Shown here: in pieces, positions 34,820 to 47,608 of the stretch | How the letters are laid out: every line of letters starts with the position of its first letter | Numbering within the stretch: the stretch's first letter is position 1 | DNA from: Linnemannia elongata | Taxonomy: Eukaryota; Mortierellomycota; Mortierellomycetes; Mortierellales; Mortierellaceae | Assembly (NCBI GenBank): GCA_036320915.1 | Contig: JAXBDG010000002.1 | Coordinates: forward strand, 1,488,001 to 1,552,000 | Length of the DNA: 64,000 bases | Direction of reading: 5' to 3' | Notes under the pieces: generated by a model | Told to the model about the DNA's origin: nothing | Databases searched by the model: none | The model's input: only the letters and a program-made list of their open reading frames with translations | Translations under genes and position numbers: made by a program

Positions 34820-36356
34820 CTATGCGAGGAGGCTAGAAGACTCAATAATACTCTGCTGCTGCGGCGTGATGGGGAGGGTAGAGCCATGAGGGAAGTTGGC
34901 GTTATGGAAAGCATCTGTCTGAATCGACGCCGTGGACGAATACGATGCCGTGTACTTCGAGATAATCTTTTTGAGCGCATAAGGCAAAACCTTCCAGGGG
35001 AAGACTTTGACATCCTTCTCGATGTTGCGAGGCTTGGGGTTAGGGAAGGACATGATCAGCTTGAAGAATTCTGCAGATTCGGGCTTGCACTTGGACACTG
35101 TAATAGGACGGAAGCCCTCGAGGTTACGACGGATTCGGTTCTTTTCCTCGACCGTGAACCGGACCGCGATCAGGGACTCAAGGAGGTAGATGCAATCGAC
35201 GGATGTCAAGAAGCAGTCGTTCTTCTCGGCCCAATAGATGCACGAGACCACAATACTATTGGGCTGTCGGTCTGCAGGCGCAACAGGTGCAAATGTGCAA
35301 TGGATGTCGTTCCCATCCTGGCGACGCCAGAACTGGACCAGACGACGGTGGGACTCCCACTCTTCACCGGACCAATTAATGGCCATGTCGTCCATGTTGC
35401 CCTGGAACTTGAGATTGGCCTTGTTCAGGAGAGAGGCATAGGGGTTGTATCCGCCCAAAGGAAGACCTCCCGACCCTCCTCCTCCGCCCATACTGGCTGC
35501 GCTAGGGTGAGGCTGAGGCATATAGGACGAAGGGGCGACGGGCTGAGGGTGGTGATGGTGCTGCTGGTTGTTGTTATTGTTACTGCTCTGGATATAGTTG
35601 TTGTTGTGGTTGGTCGTCGAGGTCAAGGCATAGCCTGACGAGGAACCGAGTTCTGGTTGCGAGTACGATGGCATGTGGGGGGCAATCATTTGGTCTGAGA
35701 GTAGCGAAGCCATTGATTATAGGTGGGAGAGATCGATGAGCAAGAGTGGAAGAAAGAAAGAGACGAAAGTGAGAAGGAAGGAAGAAAGGAAAAAGGTAAA
35801 AAGTGTCAGTTTGGATGATGAAGAGGCGCCAATTGTTTTGTCTGTCTGGTATATATAACTCCGAGAAAGAAAAAAAGAAAAGAAAAAAAAGGGCGTCATC
35901 GTTGCGCCCACGCTACAGAGAGAAATAAAAGAAAAGTAAAAAGAAAAACGGCATAAATGATCATTCAACGTACTGGTGTTGTAGTATCCTGAACGCGCAT
36001 ACGAGGCCGCGTTCATGGGAGGACGGGAACCGTACGGGCTGGTGGGTTGCAGGCTCTGCGAGTAGAGCCCGGCATCATAAGCAGCCGCGGACGAGGACAA
36101 ACCCTGGTAGTCGTCTTCTAATGAGAGGGCAGTAACGTGGATTGGCAAAGGGGATGATTGAGATAGATAAAAGAGGGAGGAGTGAGCGAACTACAGTTAG
36201 TACGAGATACCCTCACGACAAATATAAACCGGAACTAACCCAAAGGAAATTATATATTCCTTTTCAGCGAGAGTCAGACAGTCAGCTGCGAGAAAGAGCT
36301 GCAGTCTCAATCCCTCTGTCTGTCTGTCTGCAAATGAAAAAAAAAGACTGGAAATG

Positions 36357-36398
<42 letters not shown>

Positions 36399-38479
36399 GC
36401 AGAAAATGAAAACAACGAGGGAAGGCAGAAAAACAACTTACGACGAGGGGCAAGGCCATTGAGAGTGGTGGTGGGCGTCGAGGGGTCTAGAGGGGAGAGC
36501 TGTTGTTGGTGGCTGTGTTGCGAAGACAGCTGGGTGTGAGAGAGATCAAGATCGGTAACCAGGTGCTGCTTCTTGCTGGCCACGGGACTCTGGTTCTGCC
36601 CGTACAACAAGTTGTCAACATTACCGCGCTTGTTGCTTTTGCTGGAATTGCTCTGGCTATTGTCTGCATGTATAAATATACATGTACCATTGGGACAATG
36701 GCATGAGGCGACAAAAGAAATAGAAGAGAGAGGGACCGGGTTAAAAAAATACTGCTCCGCTTCAAAAATGATTCTGATTGACAAGAAACATGGACTTGGT
36801 ATTGCATAGAACATAAAAAGGAAGATATCATTCTACTAACCATCGTAATAGTTGTAGTCGCCAAAGGGCCAGCTCTCCATGACCATGTCATTCTCCATCT
36901 GGAGGACATAGAGGGGAACCTTGCTCACAAACCACTTTGTGATCGCAAAGTTGGGTACGGTGCAGCTGAGGGTAACATATCCATTGGCGGCATATTGTTT
37001 AGTATCGACTACAAGGGTACCGAACCCAATGCGCAAAGTCTTGTCGGTATTAGACTGGAGGGTGACAGTGAAGGTCTGACCCTCGGGGCCAAAATGTGGA
37101 CCGTATTCGAGAACTCGTGGGGACGCAGTCTCGATGGGCTGGGACTTGAAAGGGGTCATCTGCTGAAGAGGGTCGGTCTGAAGGAGCTGTTGCTGTGGTG
37201 TCGGAGGTGTATGAATCGATTGCTGTTGTTGTTGTTGAGGTGCTGGTTGTTGTGATGGCTGTTGCTGTGAATCTGACATTGGCGCAAACTTGCGTGGCTC
37301 AAAGTCTGTCAGTGTCAGTGGCATTGTGGAGGAGGGGCAATTGATTAAGTGGAAATAGGGGAAGGAAGGAAGTATACAGTAATGAGGCGGGGGAAATGTG
37401 ACAAAGATGCGCAAGGGAAAAGTAGTAACAATTGAGAGAGAGTGAAGAAAGAGGAGAAAGAAGAATGAGAGGAGGGAGAACAAAGATTAAAAAGAAGTGG
37501 AAAAAGGAAGAGAGCGGACAGGTTAGTTGGGTGTGTAACGTATGCCAGTTTTGACTAGAAAGAAAACAGACTAGCATAAGGATAAAAGGGATTTGGCGGA
37601 TCTCTCGATCGGCAAACGGTTGTTGTGCTCCCTCTTTTGAGTGTGTTCTTCGTACTGGTAGATATAAGGAAACAGTAACCGTTGTGAAGTAAACGAACTG
37701 TTGCAAACACAGCTGTCCAAGGAATAAGAATGAGAGGAGGTTGAGGTAAGGGAAGACAGCGATTGTTGATTGTAGCAATGGCGGCACCATTTTCAAAGGA
37801 GGTGAGGATATAGTAAGGCAAGACATGTTTTATGCGAATAACAGGAAGAAGATAAGCCAGAAATAGGAGGCAATTGTGTGCATTATATGCTGCATGAATA
37901 ACATTTCTTGTACACGCACACTTGTCTCTCCGAAAAGCAAAGTATGGAGCAACGAGCGAGGACCATGGAGCAGGAGATGTAGGGGTAAGAAATAGAAACC
38001 CAAGTTGAAGCAACAAGAATACAAACAAAAAAAAATGTAAAGGCAAGGTTGGAAGGGGCTCACACGAGTGAAAGAAGTGGAAAAGAGACAGCAGTCCACC
38101 ACCATCTAATCCCCCACTCCCATTATATATCATTCACCCATCCCATGGCAGAGAGCAAGAGAAGGAGAGAGCCCATTCCCGTCCTGTACCCATGGAGTAC
38201 AAAGTCAAAAAAGAAGAGATGATATACGACCCGCGTCTTTTTTGATTCATGGTTCATGCATCATCGTGCAGATGCTCATATTAAGAAAAATAGAACAACA
38301 AACAACACCCTTCCACAATAATAATAAGTATGCTCGTGAGATGTACAAACTCACAACCCTCATTGTGAGATGGAGGAGTATGAATGACTGGAAGGGAATG
38401 GACACGTTGAGAAGTGAAAGTAGTAGCGCAGAGTAGTGTGTGTGTAAGGACACTTACTTTGGAGTGCGGACATATCCAT
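34820..38479 (-). CDS. medA: Medusa-like (DUF7082-type) developmental regulator
   Basis: Resembles fungal Medusa (MedA) proteins, nuclear regulators of conidiation and adhesion in moulds that carry a DUF7082-type domain; the match is from memory of the domain pattern. Exons: 38458-38479, 36841-37305, 36442-36663, 35974-36117 and 34820-35694, in all 575 residues. After a Gln-rich start (residues 8-50) there is an immunoglobulin-like segment (about 60-160) with VLEYGPHFGPEGQTFTVTLQ and SWPFGDYNYYDG. A Ser/Gln/Asn linker follows. The C-terminal domain (about 395-520) has INWSGEEWESHRRLVQFWRR, VAPADRQPNSIVVSCIYW and a basic, conserved SFPNPKPRNIEKDVKVFPW. The first coding exon is only 22 bases (MDMSALQ), preceded by ACCATGG and followed by a 1,152-base intron. 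An alternative in-frame ATG at 37323 would add six residues ahead of exon 2 and remove the need for exon 1. Family call moderately sure. Confidence 0.7.
36357..36394 (+). repeat. Poly(A) run, 38 bases, inside an intron
   Basis: The longest homopolymer in the window, located in the intron between exons 3 and 4 of the Medusa-like gene (36118-36441); it reads as poly(T) in the transcript. Confidence 0.9.
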
Positions 38480-41400
38480 GGTTGAAACGTGAGTGTTTTG
38501 TGGTTGTGTGTGGAGTGAGAGAAAAGAGAGAAAAAGTGGTGGCGTATGCGTTATGCAGGGGTGTGCGGTGTGTGAGTGGGTGGGTGAAGGGTTGTATGTA
38601 GGGAATAAAAAAAAAAAGGAGAGACGGTGTAGAAGTGAGAGCTGTTGAAAGAAGAGTTGCTGTTGTAGTAGTTGCTCTTGTGGTTGCTGTTGTTGTTGTC
38701 GTTGGATTGATGATGAAGAAGGAGAAGAAGAAGAAGAAGAAGAAAGTGTAAAAGAGACGAAAAGTAACGAGAAAAAGGGAAGGAGAGAAAGCCTATTTAA
38801 GTCAGATCAATGGAAAGGAAAGAGTGAAAAGAGAAGGGAAAAAAAGTTGTGTGTTAGATCCATGTGAACGAATACGAGACTGATTAAGTGTGTGGTTCGA
38901 CTATATTATAATATGTGTGATGTCTGTGTCATGTCATATGCGTGGAGACTATTCAATCAATGCATCACTTTTCTTCATATATGAGCATCCTGCTCAACAT
39001 CGAGAACTGCACCAACAATCACAGCTCTATTCATATAACACTTAAGACCGTGACCCACTCTCTCTCTTCCTTCCTTCGTTCATTGTCAAAAATAACATCG
39101 GCAGCTACCCACATGGATACTCCTTCCCTTCCTTGACTTCATACAACTTAACTCCTCTTCTTTTTCCTTCTCCTCCATGACGTCCAAAGGACAGAAAAAG
39201 AAAAGGAAGATCCTCCACTCCGCTCCTCCGTCCCTCGTTCTCCTTCAAAGTGGGTCATCACCCTTTTTTTTTCTGTTCACTCTTTGGCGCCAGCAGCCAA
39301 AAGGGCTTTTTTGGTTGTCCTCTCTTGACCAAGTAGCGTCCTCATTGGCTAGCCAGTACCATTTTTTGGTATCAAGGTCTATTCTTGCTCTCCTTTTGCA
39401 ACTCAATCACCCTGATCCAACCGCCCACTATTCCCTCTTTTTTTTTTTCTTTCTTTGTCTTGTGCGTGTATATGAATAGGCGAAGGTGAAAGGGGAAAGT
39501 CAAGAAAGCATTGACCTTTTGGACATTAGAGGAATTACGCACTGGGATACAAGGAATAATAAAAGGAGAGAAGAGATGAGATGACGCGCTCTGAATGGAG
39601 CAACGAAGAAACAATGCAGAGAACAACAGAGGGGAAAGTAGCCTGATCCACACCGCAATGTCCTCTGGCAACTTATCTCTGCTCAATTGTTCATAACCAA
39701 CGAATGAGTAACAGACAGACAGTAAGAGAGGCCGGCAAAAAAGTAACAAATAAAAAATATTCAAATAAGCCCTTTGGGTGTAAGACGACAGTCATCATGG
39801 GAAGCCGCTGGTTGGTTGGGCGGGGTACATGGCGTGTGCGTGTACACTTGATGAAGGGAAAGCCCTTTGCTGGATCTCAATATTATTCCATAGAGTCATT
39901 ACCCCCTCCCCCCTTTGGCCTGTGGGCTGTCCTCTCCTTACCCTGACTACGAGTGCTTGCTCACACAACCCGCTCCACCACTCTGCACCTTGCTGTTTGT
40001 CCCTTGTTTTGTTCCACTCAGCAGTGCTAGCTATCCTGTTTGTTGTTTTGGAGAGAGCATTTACACCCCTGACTCCATAACAAACTCCATCTACACAGAC
40101 ACGCGCACATACAGACACAGTTACACAATCATGCCCCTGCCTTTTTGTATCAATTGGTAAAAACGAAAGATTTGTCCCAGGATAGGTGCAGCACATCTCG
40201 TACCTGTTTTCCGTTTCCATCTACACTCTTTTCTTTTGTTCACGTTCGCGTTATTCCATAAGCAAAGACAGGAGTGAAATAACAAGTTTTTTCCTTTCAC
40301 TCTCATTCGTGACATCCCCTCCCTTCCCTTCTCTTTCATCCCCTCCGACCCGAGCCCCAAACACAAATCTTAGGTAATCTCTTGACATTTTTTTGTTGGT
40401 TACTCGTGTGTTGTGTGGTCTCTCCCCTTGTTATCTTCATTCACGCTAACTCCCTCAACAACAGAAGTCAGCTATTGGTGCCTTACAGTTTTATCCGAAC
40501 CTTTGGATATAGTCGAGCGCGTAGTAAAAAAAGGATAGGGTTGTGCAGGACTGCAGAGAAGAGCAACCGTGGATGAAGGTATTGATATCGTATGAGGAGG
40601 AGCAGATATAGAGAGGAAAGGAAACAAAGAGAACCGATATGTTGGTAAGACGAGAATAAAATGAAAAAAAATATTAACATGAACGTTACAAGCTGGACCG
40701 AGGAGGGATGGATATCGTAGGAAAATAGGTTAAAAGAGGGTTTGAAAGAGGTCCATTCATTGACCAGCTAGCAAGGAGAGACATTGGCTAGCCCGATCTT
40801 TGGTCAATTTTGTGATCCCTTCTCTTGTAACCAAGGGTGAGATGGAATCAAGTCAATTCGTTGTTCATGCAGCAGCAGCACTTCACCACGTCTTTGGTTG
40901 GTTGTAGTAAGCTGCCTACATGGCTGGCTAACTAGCTGGTAGAGTCTAGTTGGCCCCTTGAAAATTGAATGAAAAAATCGTGCCATCATTGTAGCTGCCG
41001 ATCATCATTTCCTACCCTCGTTACTTCCCAGTTCAAATTTTAATATTTCGTATCTTTTTTTTTTTTTTTTTTTTTTTGATGGATCGGTGCAGAATGAGAA
41101 CGGCAAACACAGACAGGCAAAAGATTGCGATAGAAGGAGAAAAAAATAGAGACCCCATCCACTCAACTCGACCCCAAAAAAACCTGCCAGAAAAAGAAAA
41201 TAAAAAAGAGATGACAAAAAACAGGAAACAGGCAAAAGTAACCCGTGAGTGCAAAGATGTTTTTGAATTCTACCCCGTAGCGCTAGCATCACCAAACACC
41301 ACCACTGGTCGTTGTTACTCTTCCACACTTGGAATGTTTACTTAAACACATATACACAAACGCATAGACAGACGCACACCACAGCGTAAACAAAGGGTAT

Positions 41401-42307
41401 CAACTTAAAAAAACCACGCCAGTGAATAAACTAGTAGTTGTGATCAAGTGTCTCAATTGAATCGACACCGTCCGTCAAGTGGGGGAGGCGCTCAACAATC
41501 AAACTGATCCCTTGGTATTAATCAGAGACGTGTGTATGTGGTGTGTATTTTCATACAAGTGGTAGAGAGGGAGAGGAGTGCTACTGTACCTGGTTCCACA
41601 GCAGTGATCTGGTGCGAGACAATTAGGCTTCGGAGAGGGAGTGATTGATCGTGTTTGAGTGGGGCAGGCGTGTATGTGTCAGTCAGCTCAATAACTCGGA
41701 AATGGATGATAAACAAGGAAGGCTGTGGTAGGAAAGGACGTGTTTGTTGTTAAATGAAGAAAGAAAGGGAAAAGGTATCTTGATGCTTGTAGTGTTTGTT
41801 CTTTTTGTAGGTTGCTGCTGTTTGTTGGATAAATTTGACCAAGGGTATGAACGAAAAATGAAAAAGAGGGCGGGAGATACCTCAGTTCTTATATGTCGAC
41901 AAGCACCCCCTTACTTTTTCATTTCAGATAGCTGTACTCAACCGCGCCTTTTTTCTTCCTGTTCAAAAGGACAACGGCTCACAAACAAAGCTGCAGACCA
42001 GCGACAAACTAACAAACAAAAAAGAGGTACTTTCGCAAAAGTCACTAGCATGCAGAATGGAGGACAGACCCTCAGTCACTCACTCACCACGGAGCAAAAA
42101 AAGTAAAAGGAGAAATGCGCTGTCCCTCATTGACGGAAAACCTACGGTTGTTGGTCAATTAGAGATTTTTTTTGTATTGCAATTGATCCAACAAACAAAC
42201 AACTCAAGAAGATTTACGTTTTTGCATAATCAAAAAAAAAGTACCAGTGCTTTACTCACAACCTTGGTAGGATTTTTTTGGTTGTTGGAGACGAATGAAC
42301 GGACGCC

Positions 42308-42336
<29 letters not shown>
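42308..42336 (+). repeat. Poly(A) run, 29 bases
   Basis: Uninterrupted A run in intergenic DNA. Confidence 0.9.
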
Positions 42337-42339
<3 letters not shown>

Positions 42340-43125
42340 GCAATAGACTCGTCCAAGCGGCAGAAAGTAAGAAAAAAAAATGACCGATTGGACACGGTGC
42401 ACGGGGTATGTTTTTTCTTGTTTCCTTTCTCCTCTTTCTCCTCTTTCTTTCCTCTCTATCATAGTCTAGGTCGGTAGTGGTGATGGGTGCCCTTTCTCTC
42501 CTTTTTTCTTGTACTCCATCGGATAGACCAATCAACAAGCTTGTGTTTTTGTTTCGTTACCCCAAAAGGCGATATAGCATTCCATTGTTTGTTTCTTGGT
42601 CCTACCAACTTGTTTGAAAGAGCAGTATTCGTGAAGAAAAAAAGAAAACGATAAGAGGAACTTGTGCCATTTGTGGCGTGGGCGTGCCTTGTTTTGAGGA
42701 AGCGAAAGTCGATGTAGCTGCATATGCACGCACGACTCGTCGCTTAGGATCAACAAACAGGAAAAAGTCGCACAAAGGGACGATGATGTCTGTATGCGCG
42801 TATTCCAATTTGTGCAGGGGCACGTTGACCCCAATGGGTACACACAAACAGGCAGACAAATGGAACGATACAGTTGGAAGATGGTGTGTATATTTTTTCC
42901 ATCTTTTTGCGCCACTCCTTGTGTTTCTTGTTCATTTGCTTCAACGCGGAGGAAAAAAAGAGAGACCAGAATCCCTGTTTCTTGTTTCCCGCCAGGTTTT
43001 CAATCGCTCTTTCCTTCGCCCTCACGCGCCTATTCATTTTGATTTGATTTCTAATCCTTGTAAGGGTGGCTTATCTGCACAAATGAGCAAAATGTGGTAG
43101 GGGTGGCTGAGGCGAGGGGGGCTCT

Positions 43126-43323
43126 TTAGTCTCCTGGATGCACCCCTGGCACGGTTCTAGACATCTGGTCCGGGCGTGTTCTAGAGGATGAACAGTTCTT
43201 GTAAACCCCACCAACCAGCTCCCCGATCTCGACTAACGTTAGTGCATTAATGTGGGACAGACTATCCTCCACTTTCCTGTGGTCATGCCGGACCTGATTT
43301 AGGGGGTTGGCATAGAAAACCAA
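43126..43323 (-). other. Short open frame of ordinary composition, possibly a gene or element remnant
   Basis: A 65-codon frame whose residues are mixed (LVEIGELVGGVYKN, VRHDHRKVEDSLSHINALT), unlike the Ser/Leu or Arg runs of every other intergenic frame nearby. No start context, splice structure or family could be recognised. It may be a decayed gene, a mobile-element fragment or chance. Confidence 0.25.
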
Positions 43324-44628
43324 AAATAATGGCTCATCCTTCTTCGAGCATATCCCCCTCCATCCTCATCGGAGAGTTACCAATGATTAGCTCCCACTTT
43401 GTTTTAGTTTCTTTTCTATTAAAGTCAGAAGCAGAAGCAGAGTAGATAAATGAAAAAAGAAGAAATAGAAGAAGAGGTCCGAGGGGTTTGCTCGTTTTTT
43501 CTTGCTTACCGTCTACTCGGCAAAGGATCTGGAGGGTTGAATGATAGCCACCTCTCTCTGCTGAGGGGAGGGGGTTTCATTTGGCCATTAATGGATTCGT
43601 TCCCCTCTCTTTCCTGCCCTGGAGAAAGTTCACAACCCAACCCTATTTTTTTGTTTTCCAAATCTATGCAAGATGACACATGTCCTCATCTCCTGCTCAC
43701 TGAAGCACGAACGAAAAGACAACATTACGAAAAGATGAGTAGAGTACCTTTACAGTATCATTCTGAGGCATATTGAGAAAATAGCCCGGAAGCTGCACAA
43801 AGAGCGAGGGCTGGCAATTCGGGAGGGCTAGAAGCCCTGGCGTTAAATGAACGAAAAACAAATCCAATAGATGGTTCGAGGCCCACGCTTGGTCCCGTTT
43901 TTTTTCTCCCTCTATACCTAATCGTTTTTTTTTATGGCTACATGTTTTTTTCTATATTTTTTTTTCTCTTTTAATTTCCTAGTTCTGCTCTTGTTCTTGG
44001 CTTCGATCTTGTACTTGTACCTTGAAACGTGGTTTCTGTCGTGACGATCCACTCCCCATGTAACAGGTGTCAGTTGGGTTAATATAAATGCTCATCATGG
44101 TCCGTTCAAAAAAAGAATGAGGGTGTTTTCATGACGCGAACCCGGACCAGCCATTGCGCATTGTCCGTTTATTTTTTGTTTTGGTTTTTTTCCTCCGAAC
44201 ACTAACATCAGCTGCTCTCTGTCCTTTGTCTGTTATTAGGTGTTCGTGTAAACCTGCCCGAGAAGTGCGGTTAGGGAGGAAAAAGGAGGGAAATAGGACG
44301 CAATATGAGAGCCAGTTGAACATACGCAGTGGTTGACTTCTCATTTTTTTTTCATTCATGCATCATCATCTCTCCGATGGCTCATCATAGCCTCTTGATA
44401 ATTGACCGTGCATGATGTGAACAGGGCTTTGTTGATGTGTTGTTGTGTTGTTGATGAAGGAAAAGGAGTGCTTGGGCGCACAAAGCACAAGAGGGACAGG
44501 TACCCTTATTTTGGTATCTGCGTGTGTTCTCACTCTGTGACATCTAGCATGTGTTTTTTTCATTTCTTTCACAATTGCTCCAACTTGCATCATTTTCACA
44601 GATGTTGTATTCCCCTTTCCCCTTTTCC

Positions 44629-44629
<1 letters not shown>

Positions 44630-44660
<31 letters not shown>
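44630..44660 (+). repeat. Poly(T) run, 31 bases
   Basis: Uninterrupted T run in intergenic DNA. Confidence 0.9.
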
Positions 44661-44661
<1 letters not shown>

Positions 44662-45481
44662 TATGAAGGTCTGTTGTTCCTGATCTTTGCTTTCGATATC
44701 GAGCAGTGAGCACATGAGCACATGAAAGGGTCCTTTTTTGGTTGGTTTATCCTGTATACATACCGTCTTTGTAGATATTAATCTGTAGACGGAGGAAGAC
44801 ATCGACACCAACGCGATTCTTCCGTTCACGAAAGGACCCTAGCGGCAGTGACGACGATTTGTGCTCCCCGATCCTTTTCCGTGACTATTCAATCCCCCGA
44901 AGGTTGCTGAAACTGATTTCTTGTTGTACAGTTCTACGCCCAGGCAGTGTGCCCAGGCCTCGAACTATATATATATAATTTTTCGGTGAGTTTCCCCTAC
45001 CTTCGCTTCTAGCCTAGTTTCTTTCAAGCTTTTTCTGTGTTTTCTATGGTCCCGGGTTTTTTAGCCTATTCCTCTTCTAGCACCTTGCAAGTTTTGTCTC
45101 CCTCCCCCTTTTTTCTTTCTTTCTTTCTGGACCATGGTTGACTAGAAAACTAAACAACGCGCGCATGAATTGACTATATCTGACAAACCCAAGGAACCTA
45201 GGAAAAAAAAAAAAAAAGAAAAAAAAAAGAGTAGTTTCTCCGTCCCTATCTCTTTCTCGCACTTCTTTGCTTCTTTCTCCACACACACAGGTCCACACAA
45301 CCTTCCATACCACCACCGCTCCTCCAATGAGCGGGAGGCGGTGTTTCTCCTTCATCACAGAAAGCTGTCCAACCAATTGGCCAATTGTGTCCACTGGGAG
45401 TTCTCCCTTTTTTTCTTCTTCTTTCTTTCCCTCCCAATGGTTGGGTTGGTCCATAGGAAACACACCGAGAATAGTGACAGC

Positions 45482-45482
<1 letters not shown>

Positions 45483-45512
<30 letters not shown>
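45483..45512 (+). repeat. Poly(A) run, 30 bases
   Basis: Uninterrupted A run in intergenic DNA. Confidence 0.9.
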
Positions 45513-45514
<2 letters not shown>

Positions 45515-47608
45515 AATCCCAAGGACCGTGCTGAGGAAAGCACAATGCATAATTATAGCTAGGCATTGTAGCCGTGTGTATCCTTTTGGGACTATGGAGT
45601 GCGTGTTAGTTGTTAAGGCCAAGTTCTAGGGAGAGAGAGAGAGAGAGATAGAGGAGGTGTTTTTTGCGAGCGGGTTATTGGATGTACTGTTGACCCTTTT
45701 TTTTTTATTCATTGTTATGGATGGATCGTTGGAGCGGATTGGATGTTTGGATATGGCATTGAGTGAGGTTTTTGTGGGAAGGGGGGGGGGGGCATGTCCA
45801 GGCCGCTATGTATAGGGCAAGAAAGTAGGAAAAGGAGGGATGGGCGAGATTACGCGAAAGAAGGGGAGAGGTACAGCAGGTAGACGGTAGGTGGGTAAGC
45901 GGGCAGTAAAAAAAGTCAGAGAGTAGTAAGGAGATTAAGTTGATGAGAATGAAGAAAAGTAAGTAGCAGGGAGATAAACCCCGGATAAAAGTGAGAACGA
46001 AAAAAAGGAAAGCGTTGAAAGATGGGAAGGATAGGGCTACATACGTTTTGAAATGGCGACCCAGCAGTAGCAAGAGAGAGAGAGAGAGAGAGGATGAGAC
46101 CGATGCGAAAAAAAAGAGGACAAATGGTGAGTGGCTATGACTGTGTGAGTGCTAGTGCGTGAAGTGTGTGGTGGGATGATGTTTATTCAAAGAGGGGTCC
46201 CGATCAAAGCACGTATAAATGCATTAGGCAGTACGGCGACAAAGTACTGGTTCTTTCGTTTTTTTTGTTTGCTTGTTCTCCAATGGGAGTCTCTTGTTTT
46301 TTTCGGATGGTGGGTGAGAGCAGAGGGCGAGCAAACGAGAGAGCAGCGAGGATGAGAGCCTGGATGTCGTTACAAAGTCAATTGGGAGAGGGAGGGAAGG
46401 GATAGGGTTGATAATGTAGGGGTGAAAAGGGGACAAAGTAGAACACAGCAAGCAGGATGAATGAGGCGTAATTCTGACAAGGCAGGGAATCTGCTTACAA
46501 TAATTCAGATGGATGGTGCCGGTGTGGGTGCGTGTGTGTGAGTGTGTAAAAAAGAATAAGATAGAGAGATGGAGGGGACAGGAGAAGGACGGGGAAGAAG
46601 GGGTCCGGCATGGGTAATTAAGAAGAATGAAAAGTATGCACGGTTTCCATATATGCTATATGCTGAATGAGCGAAGGGAGAAGATGAGATGATGGAAGCA
46701 GCCCTTCCTCCTCCTCTTCTTCTTCTTCTTCAGGGAGGCGTTGTTCTCTGGCTGTACAGAACAGAACAACCATCAGTTATGATCAGTTAAAGACTGACTG
46801 ATGGTGTTTGATTCATCCATCTCTATCAGTCTCGATTTTTTTTCAACAGACATCATCAAAGACAAACAAAGCGAACGCGCCTGCTTTCCACACGAGTTCG
46901 TGTTTCTCATTGTCTCTACTCTCTATTGTTACTTTGTCTATGAGCAAAAAGTGTAAAGGAATGAAATGAGCACGAAGACAAAAATGAAGTTCATCATGAC
47001 AAAGAACATAGTGAGTGTGGGTGATGGCGTTCAATTTTTCTTTGTTTTTGTCTTTGTCTGGATGAATGAAAAAGCATATCTCATTGTCACACATGCTGTA
47101 TGAAAAGCGAAAGAAAAAAAAAAAAAAAAGGCTATTTGACACAGACACTGCTTCTTGTCGTCCACGCTCCTCATCCTCGACTGGTCCCTTTTCCTTTTCC
47201 TTCCCTCTCTTCCTTTTTCCTTCGTCCTCTTCTCCTTCTCTTTCTCTTTCTCTTCTTTTTTCTTTTTCTTTTTCTTTTCCTTTTCTTTTCGACCTTTTCC
47301 ACCATCGTCCATCCTCATCCCTTCCTCCCTTCTCCGGTCGTCACCACATCCTACCTTCCCTTTCTCTTCTTTCCCTCCTTTCCTCCCTTCCTTATTCCTC
47401 CCCTCCTTTCCTTTCTCCTTCCCCCTCTCCTACTAATAGTACGTACTGTACACCCTCCGACCCAATTATTACAACGACCCCCTTTTTGTTTGCCCATCAG
47501 CCTCACACTCTCAACACCACCTACCACCTCCACACACACCCTTCCTCATCTTGATCTCATCCTTGTTTTCTTTCAAACTTCTTTTATAATTCACCAGGAA
47601 ACAAAAAG

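Larger units (their letters stand above)
38480..47608. other. Long gene-poor intergenic region (9.1 kb)
   Basis: This lies between the starts of the Medusa-like gene (minus) and an unrecognised gene (plus), so it is divergent promoter DNA. It is mostly AG- or CT-rich simple sequence with A/T runs at 42308-42336, 44630-44660 and 45483-45512, a G run at about 45781-45792, and a TATA-like (TA)n at about 44966-44978. The part up to about 38850 is probably the Medusa-like 5' leader. An island of more ordinary composition lies at 43090-43340. No tRNA was found by eye; open frames are short and low-complexity. Confidence 0.55.

Noticed and set aside
43870..43890. GGTTCGAGGCCC, a possible tRNA B box
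   Set aside because: The flanking bases do not pair as a T stem and no matching A box or acceptor stem lies about 50 bases upstream.
47066..47554. 162-codon open frame before the coiled-coil gene
   Set aside because: Pyrimidine-rich leader DNA; the Phe/Ser/Leu runs have no domain. The real frame starts at 47609.
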